A stretch of DNA of 64,000 nucleotides from Streptomyces violaceoruber (GTDB taxonomy: Bacteria > Actinomycetota > Actinomycetes > Streptomycetales > Streptomycetaceae). The notes below the pieces were generated by a model. The model saw only the letters and a program-made list of their open reading frames with translations, was not told the DNA's origin and searched no databases. The translations under genes and the position numbers were made by a program. The stretch lies in the NCBI RefSeq assembly GCF_033406955.1, contig NZ_CP137734.1, positions 5,642,001 to 5,706,000 of the forward strand. Reading direction: 5' to 3'. Positions 43,888 to 54,160 of this stretch are shown here, one piece after another. Every line of letters begins with the position of its first letter. Position 1 is the first letter of the stretch.

Positions 43888-44044
43888 CGTCTCCGCCCGC
43901 TTGAGCAACATGCGCCCCACGGGCGTATACGTCGGTGGGACTCCGTGTCCGGACCGGTACTGATGCGTCGCTGACCGGGTCGGCCCGGCCGTGGCAGAAT
44001 CAAACGGCCGGAAGGGGACCGCAGCCCGACGGGAGGGAGTGGCG

Positions 44045-44218
44045 ATGCCTGGGAGCATCCTCGAGGAGGTCGGTCACCTCCTCGGCGGAGCGATGGCAAG
44101 GAACACGGTCACCCGCCTCAGCTGCCCTTCCTGCGGTTCCGGGCATGTGGCCCAAGTCCTCGGCGACAACGGCGGAATCTCTTACGTGTGCACGGCCTGC
44201 GGCCACAGCTGGAGCTGA
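44045..44218 (+). CDS. small zinc-ribbon protein (57 aa)
   Basis: ATG 44045 follows GGGAGGGAG. The product begins MPGSILEEVGHLLGGAMARN and carries two CxxC knuckles, LSCPSCGSGH and VCTACGHSW, spaced for a zinc ribbon. Small, soluble, probably nucleic-acid or protein binding. It is 3 bases from the next Cys-rich gene, so the two form a unit between the twin tRNA genes. Function unknown. Confidence 0.8.
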   Translation: MPGSILEEVGHLLGGAMARNTVTRLSCPSCGSGHVAQVLGDNGGISYVCTACGHSWS

Positions 44219-44221
44219 TCG

Positions 44222-44455
44222 ATGGGTGCACACAGGCGGAAGTGCGACTGGTGCGGCAGCGGCACGCCCATCGTGCGCGACATGGAGCCGGTCAACCCCG
44301 ACTACCAGTACTGGTGCGAGGAATGCGCGCGGGCGCTGATCATAAAAGGCGACCCCATCGAGACGTACCGCGAACTCGAGGGCGAGCCGATCTACGGCCG
44401 GCTCCTCGAGGAGCACTGCACGCTCAAACGCTTCTACTCGTTCGTGACGGCGTGA
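44222..44455 (+). CDS. small Cys-rich protein (77 aa)
   Basis: This encodes 77 residues starting MGAHRRKCDWCGSG and containing YQYWCEECARALI, two CxxC pairs that could bind one zinc. The C-terminal half (YRELEGEPIYGRLLEEH) is helical. Its start lies 3 bases after the preceding stop (GGAG inside the end of that gene). A real gene by codon bias; function unknown. Confidence 0.75.
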   Translation: MGAHRRKCDWCGSGTPIVRDMEPVNPDYQYWCEECARALIIKGDPIETYRELEGEPIYGRLLEEHCTLKRFYSFVTA

Positions 44456-44490
44456 CGGCGTGACGGCGGCGGTGTGACGAGCCCGCAAGA

Positions 44491-44517
44491 GGGCAAAGCG
44501 GGCAAAGCGGGCAAAGC
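44491..44517. repeat. three tandem 9-bp repeats
   Basis: Three exact copies of GGGCAAAGC lie upstream of the second tRNA gene. A possible promoter follows: TTGGTG near 44528 and TAATGT near 44553, spacing 19. Confidence 0.7.
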
Positions 44518-44595
44518 GGAAACGATTTGGTGTTGTGCCCGGTCGACCGTGTAATGTTGGCGTCGCCGCCGGGGAGACCGGGCGGCGGACAACAA

Positions 44596-44668
44596 GGGGC
44601 TATAGCTCAGTTGGTAGAGCGCCTGCATGGCATGCAGGAGGTCAGGAGTTCAATTCTCCTTAGCTCCA
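44596..44668 (+). tRNA. tRNA-Ala(GGC), copy 2
   Basis: Identical over all 73 nt to the copy at 43771, with anticodon GGC; the identity extends a few bases into the 3' flank (CAC/CACA) and the 5' base A. Same strand, 825 bp apart. CCA is not encoded. Confidence 0.97.
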
Positions 44669-44674
44669 CAGTTC

Positions 44675-44715
44675 GACGAAACCCCCCCGGATCTCTGATC
44701 CGGGGGGGTTTCGTC
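44675..44715. terminator. bidirectional terminator after tRNA-Ala copy 2
   Basis: A perfect 19-bp inverted repeat (44675-44693 with 44697-44715) has a 3-base loop. It serves the tRNA on the plus strand and the NuoF-like gene ending at 44726 on the minus strand. Confidence 0.92.
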
Positions 44716-44725
44716 GTCCGCGGCC

Positions 44726-46336
44726 TCAGCGCCCGAGCGCCCGGCGGCCCCGGCCCTGGGACAGCACCGGAAGGTTGGTGCGCGAGGCCGGCGCCTGCCC
44801 GCGGGTGTCCTCCTCGATCCGCAGCGCCAGCGCCGGGCAGCGGCGCACCGCCCGCACCGCCTTGGCCTCCGCGAACCGCGGCACCTCGGCCTGCGCGACG
44901 GTCGGGAAGCCGTCGGCGCCGAGCTGGAAGACCTCCGGGAGGATGTCCGCGCACAGCCCGTGTCCCCGGCACAGCGTCCAGTCGACGAAGATCTTCTGGC
45001 GGCTCGGGCCGTTCTCCTCCCCGCCGCCGGGGACGCCGGTCGGGGCCCTGCCCCCCTCGAAGAGCGGCAGAACGCCCTCCACGGGCCGACCGCAGCCGTT
45101 GCCGAGGACATGGGCGGCCAGGTCGTCCGTGAACGCCTTGACGGTCGACTCCAGGAACATCGCCGAGCCGTCCGGGTGCGAGCAGGCACCGCGCCGCTTC
45201 ACGTTCTTCGCGACCTGCTTGACCGCCTCCAGGGCGGCCGGACCGCCGCCGTTCAGGATGTCCTCCAGCCCCCGCGCGGCGGCCGGCAGGCCCAGGTAGC
45301 AGGGGCCGCACTGGCCGGCGCTCTCCTCGGCCAGCCACTGCGCCACCCGCAGGGACTCGCCCAGCGGGCAGGTGTCCTGACCGATCGGCAGGATCGCGCC
45401 CGCGCCGAGCGAGCCGCCCACCTGCTGCAAGGAGTTGCGGGAGACGATCGCCTCGTCGACGGTCGCCGCGTCGATCCACTTGCCGTGGTAGCCGCCGGTC
45501 AGCACGCCCTGCGGCACCGGCGGAGCGCCGGCCAGCTGGAGGACGTAGCGCAGCGGCACGCCCGTCGGGACCTCGATCACCATCGGCCGGGCCACCGCGC
45601 CGGAGACCGTGAGCATCACGGTGCCCGGCTCGTCGTACAGGCCGGTGTTGCCGTAGCGCTCCGGGCCGATGCGGGCGGCGATCGCCAGCTGGGCGAAGGT
45701 CTCGGCGTTGGACAGCAGGGTCGGCGCGCCGCCGACGCCGCTCCTGGAGGCGCTGACCTTGCGGCCGGGCGGGATCGCCGGGCCGCCGTCGATGGAGCGG
45801 ATCAGCGAGGCCGCCGCACCGGTCACCATGCGCACCGGATTGCGCTGCACACGCGCGCGGAGGGCGGACCGGCGGCCGTTGCTCAGGCCGCGCTCGGCCA
45901 GGGCGGCCTCCATGGAGCGCTGGGTGGACTCGCGGGTGACCCCGATGACGAGGGTGCGGGCGCCCATGGCCTCGGCGCACAGCAGCGCGCCGTCCAGGAT
46001 CAGGTGCGGGGCACGGTTGATCAGGACCGTGTCCTTGCGGCAGGCCGGCTCGTCCTCGCTGCCGTTGACGACCACGACCGGCCGTACGCCGCGCTTGATC
46101 GCCGCCTCGGCGACCGAGCGCAGCTTCTTGTGGAAGGGGAAGCCCGCGCCGCCGCGGCCCTTCAGGTTGATGCGTTCGGAGAGCTGCGCGAGCTGCTCCC
46201 CGCCCAACGGTTCGAGCGGGCCGTGCACCTTGAGGTGCATCGGCAGATCGAGCCGCTCGACAAGGTCGAAGCCCGACGTGAGCTGGGGAAGCCCGACCAC
46301 GCGGACCTCCGGGACGTCGGGCAGGGCCTCGTTCAA
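44726..46336 (-). CDS. NuoF-like flavoprotein fused to a ferredoxin domain
   Basis: This encodes 536 residues. TTG 46336 is chosen because GGAGG lies 6 bases upstream and TTGA overlaps the preceding stop; an ATG at 46363 would overlap further. It has the FMN/NADH-binding fold (GRGGAGFPFHKKL near 58, VVVNGSEDEPA near 85), an SLBB segment (ARPMVIEVPTGVPLRYVL) and the NuoF C-terminal cluster region. That region reads ESAGQCGPCYLG: Ala replaces the first of the usual cysteines, so the normal 4Fe-4S (N3) site is incomplete. A small ferredoxin domain follows from about 445 (LCRGHGLCADI ... RRCPALAL). It likely passes electrons between a pyridine nucleotide or flavin and the haem membrane protein encoded just upstream. 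Confidence 0.9.
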   Translation of the reverse strand: MNEALPDVPEVRVVGLPQLTSGFDLVERLDLPMHLKVHGPLEPLGGEQLAQLSERINLKGRGGAGFPFHKKLRSVAEAAIKRGVRPVVVVNGSEDEPACRKDTVLINRAPHLILDGALLCAEAMGARTLVIGVTRESTQRSMEAALAERGLSNGRRSALRARVQRNPVRMVTGAAASLIRSIDGGPAIPPGRKVSASRSGVGGAPTLLSNAETFAQLAIAARIGPERYGNTGLYDEPGTVMLTVSGAVARPMVIEVPTGVPLRYVLQLAGAPPVPQGVLTGGYHGKWIDAATVDEAIVSRNSLQQVGGSLGAGAILPIGQDTCPLGESLRVAQWLAEESAGQCGPCYLGLPAAARGLEDILNGGGPAALEAVKQVAKNVKRRGACSHPDGSAMFLESTVKAFTDDLAAHVLGNGCGRPVEGVLPLFEGGRAPTGVPGGGEENGPSRQKIFVDWTLCRGHGLCADILPEVFQLGADGFPTVAQAEVPRFAEAKAVRAVRRCPALALRIEEDTRGQAPASRTNLPVLSQGRGRRALGR

Positions 46337-47619
46337 TTCAAGCCTCCGGAAGGCGTGTTCCAAGGTTCACCGGAACCCGGTGCGTCGAAGTCGTGGGACG
46401 GCGACGGCGCACCGGGGGTTGGTTCAGGGGCGGGACCGCTGTTGTACGTGTCGCTGGGGTAGTACGTGTCGTGGACCGCGTTCGTCTCACGGGTGTCGTA
46501 CACGTCACTCGAGCCGTAGCCCGGGGCAGGGGGCGCGGAGTACTGCGCGGAGTAGGCCGCGGAGTGGTCCACCGCCTCCGTGGTGCCGTAGACCGGGATG
46601 GTGTGTCCGGTGTCGTTGAGCGGGTCGTAGGCCGACGGGGGTGCCTCGCCGACCGGGGGCGGCGAGGGTATGGGCCAGCTGCCCGAGGTGCTGCCGCCGC
46701 CGTCCACGACCGGCATCGCCTCGGTGGGCCGCAGGTCGGACGGCAGCCGGGCGGCGGCGGGGTCGGCCGTCAGCGGCGGCCGGCCCGCGCCCGAGGGGCC
46801 GGACACGGCACGGTAGGCCGCCGCGAAGCCGCTCGGGGGCTCCGGCGCGGTGAGGCGCTCCGCGGGTTCGTACAGCGGGGCGGACGGGGACGCGCCGCGT
46901 GACCGGGACCGCCCGGCGCCCTCGTAGCCGGGCAGGGCGGCGGTGGCCCTCGGCCGGTTCTCCGCCGCCTCCTCGTCCTCCTCGCGGGCGGGCCGCTCCC
47001 CGGTCCCGAGGAGGCCGGCGATCCGGTCGGCGACCTTGCGCTTGACCGGGCGGGGCGCCGCGCGCAGTGCCAGGGCCGCCATGACGCCGACCACGGACAG
47101 GGCGTACAGGACCACGAAGACCGGCTTCGCGGCGCGACCCGCGTAGAGCCCGTGCAGCAGGGCGAGGCACCACGCCGGATAGGCCAGCATGTGCATGGCC
47201 CGCCAGCGGGCCGCGACCGGGGCCGGGGAGGCGAAGCGGTTGCGCAGGGCTCCGGTGACCCCCACGAAGATCATGAGCATGCTGGCCAGGGTGCCGAAGC
47301 CGATGAGGACGGCCCGGCCGCCGAACGCCTCGTCCTCCGTGGCCAGGAGCCCGAACGGGAGGACCGCGGCGACCCAGGTGGTGTGGTCCAGGACCAGCTT
47401 GACCACGATGTGCACCAGCAGGAAGACGACCGAGGCGACCGCGGTGGTCCGGTGCACCGCCTGGGCCAGGATCCGCTGCCGGGTGTCGAGGACGATCCGG
47501 TCCTGGGCGAGCAGACCCCAGATCACCGAGCAGCTGAGGAAGACGAGGGAGAGGACGCCGGCGCCGAAGTTCAGGAACTGGGCGAAGGTGTCGTCCACCG
47601 TGCTGTCGTTCGTCACCAC
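46333..47619 (-). CDS. six-span haem-b-like membrane electron carrier
   Basis: This encodes 428 residues from GTG 47619 (GGGGAGG 6 bases upstream). Residues about 10-215 hold six hydrophobic helices with paired histidines (AVHRTTA, LLVHIVVKLVLDH, AMHMLAY, LLHGLYAGR), resembling the ferric-reductase/cytochrome-b transmembrane fold. Residues about 220-428 are a Pro/Ser/Tyr-rich disordered tail (YSAQYSAPPAPGYGSSDVYD). It overlaps the NuoF-ferredoxin gene by 4 bases, so the two are translationally coupled and probably form a membrane redox complex. Acceptor unknown. The substrate side could be ferric iron, a quinone or an exported redox protein. Confidence 0.88.
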   Translation of the reverse strand: MVTNDSTVDDTFAQFLNFGAGVLSLVFLSCSVIWGLLAQDRIVLDTRQRILAQAVHRTTAVASVVFLLVHIVVKLVLDHTTWVAAVLPFGLLATEDEAFGGRAVLIGFGTLASMLMIFVGVTGALRNRFASPAPVAARWRAMHMLAYPAWCLALLHGLYAGRAAKPVFVVLYALSVVGVMAALALRAAPRPVKRKVADRIAGLLGTGERPAREEDEEAAENRPRATAALPGYEGAGRSRSRGASPSAPLYEPAERLTAPEPPSGFAAAYRAVSGPSGAGRPPLTADPAAARLPSDLRPTEAMPVVDGGGSTSGSWPIPSPPPVGEAPPSAYDPLNDTGHTIPVYGTTEAVDHSAAYSAQYSAPPAPGYGSSDVYDTRETNAVHDTYYPSDTYNSGPAPEPTPGAPSPSHDFDAPGSGEPWNTPSGGLN

Positions 47620-47833
47620 GACAGGCCTCCCCACGTCAGGGACGTGAGGGGAGGCGGCGGACTGGTGTCGCGGGGGTGGATCGGGGGAGGGTTCATGGGG
47701 GCAACTCCGGAGCGGTTCGGGAAAGCGGTCCCGCTGCCGCACTCTAAGTGGCGCCATACCCGTGGGTAGGGGGTTTGAGTTATTGCGTTGTTATCAAATG
47801 ACAGCGCGCTCGTGCTGGTGTCCCTTAGTGGTC

Positions 47834-47848
47834 GTTACGCGAAGTAAC
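47834..47848. promoter_or_regulatory. candidate operator, GTTAC-N5-GTAAC inverted repeat
   Basis: A 5-bp dyad spaced by 5 bases sits in the unusually AT-rich divergent region between the redox pair and leuS, followed by TTGACC at 47851. It could be a regulator site for either direction; no known regulator consensus is claimed. Confidence 0.3.
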
Positions 47849-47967
47849 CTTTGACCTTGGTTCAGGTTCGCCTCCGTTTTCCGGATGCCGGGCCCCGGAT
47901 TCCGGTCGGCCGTGCGTGGCGCGGAAGCCCGTCGCGGCCCCCTCGGCGACTGCGGTACCCTGACGCC

Positions 47968-48006
47968 ATGCGTGCCGTACGCCTTCTGCTTAGCGAGCCG
48001 CGCTGA
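47968..48006 (+). CDS. leuS leader peptide (12 aa)
   Basis: ATG 47968 opens a 13-codon frame, MRAVRLLLSEPR, with three consecutive leucine codons (CTT CTG CTT), two of them CTT, a rare codon in such GC-rich genomes. It is followed 46 bases later by a hairpin and T run ahead of leuS. This is the layout of ribosome-mediated transcription attenuation: stalling at Leu codons when Leu-tRNA is scarce would favour read-through into leucyl-tRNA synthetase. Upstream of the ATG there is no strong ribosome binding site. Confidence 0.7.
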   Translation: MRAVRLLLSEPR

Positions 48007-48052
48007 TCAGTCCCGACCCCGGTCGTAGTCCGGTGGCCGGAATCGGCGCGGC

Positions 48053-48080
48053 GTCCCCTCCTGTGCGAGGGGATTTTTCA
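48053..48080 (+). terminator. leuS attenuator terminator
   Basis: TCCCCTC (48054-48060) pairs with GAGGGGA (48067-48073) around a 6-base loop, followed by TTTTTCATTT. It lies between the leader peptide and leuS. GC-rich stretches at 48011-48042 (CCCGACCCCGG, CCGGTGGCCGG) could form an alternative antiterminator. Confidence 0.75.
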
Positions 48081-48155
48081 TTTCCCGGCCTTCGCAGCCG
48101 CAGGTCATGAAGGTCGCAGCCGCTGGCAGAGACGATCGATGGAGCTTTGAGGATC

Positions 48156-51056
<2,901 letters not shown>

Positions 51057-51099
51057 GCGGTGACCGGGGCGTCTCGGGCGCCCCCTACGGGTCCGGTGC

Positions 51100-51138
51100 G
51101 GGCAGGTTCGGGGTTCTTGCGGAACCCTGGGCCTGCCC
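51100..51138 (+). terminator. leuS terminator
   Basis: Outer arms GGGCAGG (51100-51106) and CCTGCCC (51132-51138); inner arms GGGTTC and GAACCC (51111-51127); TTT follows at 51145. Confidence 0.75.
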
Positions 51139-51224
51139 GTTGCGTTTACCGTGGAAGAGCGGCACGACGGGTGCCGCGCCGTGGCCGTCCGGCCCGCGGG
51201 CCGGATGCTCGGAGGAGGAGCCCA

Positions 51225-52001
51225 GTGGAAGCAGCGCTCACCGTCTTCGCCCTGCTCTTCCTGCTCGCCGTAGTGCTGGGTGTCTACGCCACGGTGAAGG
51301 CCGTCGGCGCCGCCAAGCGCAGCGTGGACCGCGGCATCTCCCAGGCCCGCCGCACCGTCGAGGACCACACCCTGCGGGCCAAGTCCTTGGTCCAGGTGGG
51401 TCCGGCGGCCGAGCTGGCACAACTGCGGCTGACGCTGCGCACCTCCATGCGGGCCACGCAGGACGCGCTGCACGCGCGCGTGGCCGAGGACGAATCCCTC
51501 AAGGAGTCCCTCGCCCTCTTCGAGCGGCTCAGCGCCCACGGCTTCGAGCTGGACGGCGAGCTGCGGCGCCTGGAGTCCGAGCCGGACCGCGCCACCCTCG
51601 CCGAGCGCCTGCCCGGACTGCGCGAGCGCACCGAGCGCATCACACGGTCGGCCGACGCCCTGCGCTGGGCGGCCCGCGACCGCGCCCGCCACTTCGCGGA
51701 CGACGACCTGGACTCGCTGAGCGCGCAGATCGACGTGGAGGCCGGTGCCCTGCGGCACTGGACGGAGACGAAGACGCAGGCGGAGGCGGCGGCCGGGACC
51801 GGCCCGGGGGAGGCGCCGCCCGCGCCGCCGTCCTGGCCCGAGGCCCCGCCCGCCGACGCCGCGTCCGCCCGGCAGACCTGGCCGGACTCCCCGGCGCGGG
51901 AGCCGGCGGAGGGGAACCCCGCCCGCCCCGCCATCACCCCGCCGGCCGCGAGCCCCGTGTACCCGTGGCAGAAGAAGGCCCGCCCGGAGAGCACGACCTG
52001 A
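51225..52001 (+). CDS. membrane-anchored coiled-coil protein
   Basis: This encodes 258 residues from GTG 51225, with GGAGGAGGAG upstream. An N-terminal transmembrane helix (about 4-26, ALTVFALLFLLAVVLGVYATV) is followed by a long Glu/Arg/Ala-rich helical region (about 30-190; RTVEDHTLRAKSLVQ, RATLAERLPGLRERTERI) with coiled-coil character. The tail is Pro/Ala-rich and ends YPWQKKARPESTT. No enzyme motif. Topology suggests a cytoplasmic coiled coil. It is 91 bases upstream of the DegV gene. Function unknown; scaffold or cell-division roles are only conceivable. Confidence 0.85.
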   Translation: MEAALTVFALLFLLAVVLGVYATVKAVGAAKRSVDRGISQARRTVEDHTLRAKSLVQVGPAAELAQLRLTLRTSMRATQDALHARVAEDESLKESLALFERLSAHGFELDGELRRLESEPDRATLAERLPGLRERTERITRSADALRWAARDRARHFADDDLDSLSAQIDVEAGALRHWTETKTQAEAAAGTGPGEAPPAPPSWPEAPPADAASARQTWPDSPAREPAEGNPARPAITPPAASPVYPWQKKARPESTT

Positions 52002-52092
52002 CCGACCCCGCCGAACCGGTCGCGACCCTGTGAACGCCCGGTCGCCGGGGCCGGACTGCCGCACGGGCACTACGCCAGGTAACCTCCAGCTC

Positions 52093-52938
52093 ATGTCCCG
52101 CCATGTCGCTATCGTCACGGATTCAACGGCCTACCTCCCGGCCCGGGCGATGGAGCGGCACGGCATCACCGCGGTACCCCTGACCGTCGTCCTGGGCGAC
52201 CGGGCCCTGGAAGAGGGCACCGAGATCTCGACCCGTTCCCTGGCCCAGGCACTGCAGAAACGGCGGCCCGTCACCACCTCCCGCCCGAACCCCGAGCTCT
52301 TCGCCGAGACCTACCGCAGGATCGCCGAGTCCGGCGCCGACGGCATCGTCTCCCTGCACCTGTCCGCCGAACTCTCCGGCACCCACGACGCGGCCGTCGT
52401 CGCGGCGCGCGAGGCGCCCGTCCCGGTCCGCGTCGTGGACACCGGGATGATCGCGATGGCCCTGGGGTTCTGCGCGCTCGCCGCCGCGGAGACGGCGGAG
52501 GCGGGCGGCACGGTGGACGAGGCCGTCACCGCCGCGGAGAAGCGCGCCGCGGGCACCTCCGCCTACTTCTACGTCGACACCCTCGACTATCTGCGCCGCG
52601 GCGGCCGGATCGGGGCGGCCCAGGCGCTGTTCGGCTCCGCCCTCGCCGTGAAACCCCTGCTCCAGCTGGAGGGGGGCCGCATCGAACCCCTGGAGAAGGT
52701 CCGGACGGCGTCCAAGGCCATCGCCCGGCTGGAGGAGATCGCCGCCGACCGGGCGGGCGGCGCGCCCGTCGACATCGCCGTGCACCATCTCGCCGCCCCG
52801 GACCGGGCGTCGGCCCTGGCGGACCGCCTGCGGGACCGGGTTCCCGGGTTGGCCGACCTGCACGTGAGCGAGGTCGGCGCGGTGATCGGCGCGCACACGG
52901 GGCCGGGGCTGCTGGGGGTCGTGGTCTCGTCGCGGTGA
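52093..52938 (+). CDS. DegV-family fatty-acid-binding protein
   Basis: This encodes 281 residues with the DegV signature: VAIVTDSTAYLPA at the N-terminus, RRPVTTSRPNP, LHLSAELSGTHDAA, DTLDYLRRGGRIG and LAVKPLLQLEGG. Proteins of this family bind one fatty acid, as FakB does for a FakA kinase partner. No fakA-like gene is in the window, although a long-chain acyl-CoA ligase lies 9 kb downstream. ATG 52093 lacks a strong ribosome binding site. Soluble, cytoplasmic. Confidence 0.93.
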   Translation: MSRHVAIVTDSTAYLPARAMERHGITAVPLTVVLGDRALEEGTEISTRSLAQALQKRRPVTTSRPNPELFAETYRRIAESGADGIVSLHLSAELSGTHDAAVVAAREAPVPVRVVDTGMIAMALGFCALAAAETAEAGGTVDEAVTAAEKRAAGTSAYFYVDTLDYLRRGGRIGAAQALFGSALAVKPLLQLEGGRIEPLEKVRTASKAIARLEEIAADRAGGAPVDIAVHHLAAPDRASALADRLRDRVPGLADLHVSEVGAVIGAHTGPGLLGVVVSSR

Positions 52939-53092
52939 GCGTCTGCCGGGCGGTGTGGGGCGGTGTGGGGCGGGCGGGTGCGGGCGCTGCGCCGCACCCG
53001 TGAGGGGGACGGAGTTTTCCACAACCCGTGGGTAGTCCCCGGAAATCGAGCATGATCGTCGCGGGGCCGCCGAGGTGCCCGATCCTCCTCGC

Positions 53093-54160
53093 ATGGCTCT
53101 TCGATCACGCTCACGCACCGCGTCCGCGACCAGTGGCCCGGGCCGCGCCCCGGCCTCCGACGGCCGCCTCGCCCACCGCCGCGCACCCGGCTCCCGCACC
53201 CACGCCCGCCACCGTTCCCACGCCCGGCACGGTCGTCGGCACGCGGCGCCGGAGGAGCTGCGGCGCAGGGCGGAGACGCTGTTCGCCGAGCGCGCCGAGG
53301 GATACGACCACGCGGGGCACGAGGGGGCCCACGGGGAGACGGGGAAGGGGCCGCCGCTGCCCGGTCTCGACGCTCCCGCCCGCCAGGGGTCGCCGCTGCC
53401 CGGTCTCGACGCTCCCACCGGCCCCGGGACGGCCTGGCGGGAGCGTGCCGGGTCGGCGCTGCGGGAGCGGATGCCGCTGTGGTTGCAGACGCGGTGCGGG
53501 CTGGAGCGGCGCAGTGTGGCCGCGCTCTCGGTGCTGCTGGTCGTCGCGGCGGTCTTCGCGGTCCAGCACTTCTGGACCGGCCGCACCCATCCCGTGGCGG
53601 CGCCCGAGGTGGTGCGGGAGGCGGCGGCATACGGAGCCGGGAAACCGGAGCCGACGGCCGAGGACCGCGACACGGCCGGCGGGTCCGGACCCAAGGCGGC
53701 GGCCACGGCGACGGCCGGGCCCGAGATCGTGGTGGACGTCGGCGGCAAGGTCCGCGACCCCGGGGTCCACAGCCTCCCGGCCGGTTCACGCGTCGCGGAC
53801 GCCCTGCGGGCCGCCGGAGGGGTCAGGCCCGGCACGAAGACCGACGGACTGAACCGCGCCCGCTTCCTGGTGGACGGCGAGCAGGTGATCGTCGGGGCGC
53901 CCGCGCCCGTGCCCCGGCCGGGAGCGGGTCCCGCCCCGGACGGGCCGACGGGTGCGGCGGGACCCGCGGCACCGGTGTCCCTCAGCACGGCGACCACCGA
54001 CCAGCTCGACACCCTCCCCGGCGTCGGCCCGGTCCTCGCCCAGCACATCATCGACTACCGCACCCAGCACGGCGGTTTCCGCTCGGTCGACGAACTGCGC
54101 GAGGTCAACGGCATCGGCGAGCGCCGCTTCGCCGACCTGCGGGATCTCGTGCGGCCATGA
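53093..54160 (+). CDS. comEA: ComEA-family helix-hairpin-helix DNA-binding protein
   Basis: This encodes 355 residues. A His/Arg-rich N-terminal region (RTHARHRSHARHGRRH) precedes a Pro-rich segment with two copies of PLPGLDAP. A transmembrane helix follows (about 143-160, VAALSVLLVVAAVFAVQHFW), an SLBB domain (about 212-270) and a C-terminal pair of helix-hairpin-helix motifs (about 298-353; LDTLPGVGPVLAQHIIDYR, REVNGIGERRFADLRDL). In competent bacteria ComEA binds incoming double-stranded DNA outside the membrane and hands it to ComEC. The N-terminal extension is longer than in Bacillus. Its TGA overlaps the comEC ATG. Confidence 0.93.
   Translation: MALRSRSRTASATSGPGRAPASDGRLAHRRAPGSRTHARHRSHARHGRRHAAPEELRRRAETLFAERAEGYDHAGHEGAHGETGKGPPLPGLDAPARQGSPLPGLDAPTGPGTAWRERAGSALRERMPLWLQTRCGLERRSVAALSVLLVVAAVFAVQHFWTGRTHPVAAPEVVREAAAYGAGKPEPTAEDRDTAGGSGPKAAATATAGPEIVVDVGGKVRDPGVHSLPAGSRVADALRAAGGVRPGTKTDGLNRARFLVDGEQVIVGAPAPVPRPGAGPAPDGPTGAAGPAAPVSLSTATTDQLDTLPGVGPVLAQHIIDYRTQHGGFRSVDELREVNGIGERRFADLRDLVRP

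Noticed and set aside
44607..45980. Frames ending ELRRIELLTSCMPCRRSTN across both tRNA genes
   Set aside because: This peptide is the well-known antisense translation of the tRNA-Ala sequence and not a protein.
53340..53430. Duplicated PLPGLDAP segment in ComEA as a mobile repeat
   Set aside because: It is a single in-frame duplication of about 45 bp in a disordered region, ordinary for linker sequence.
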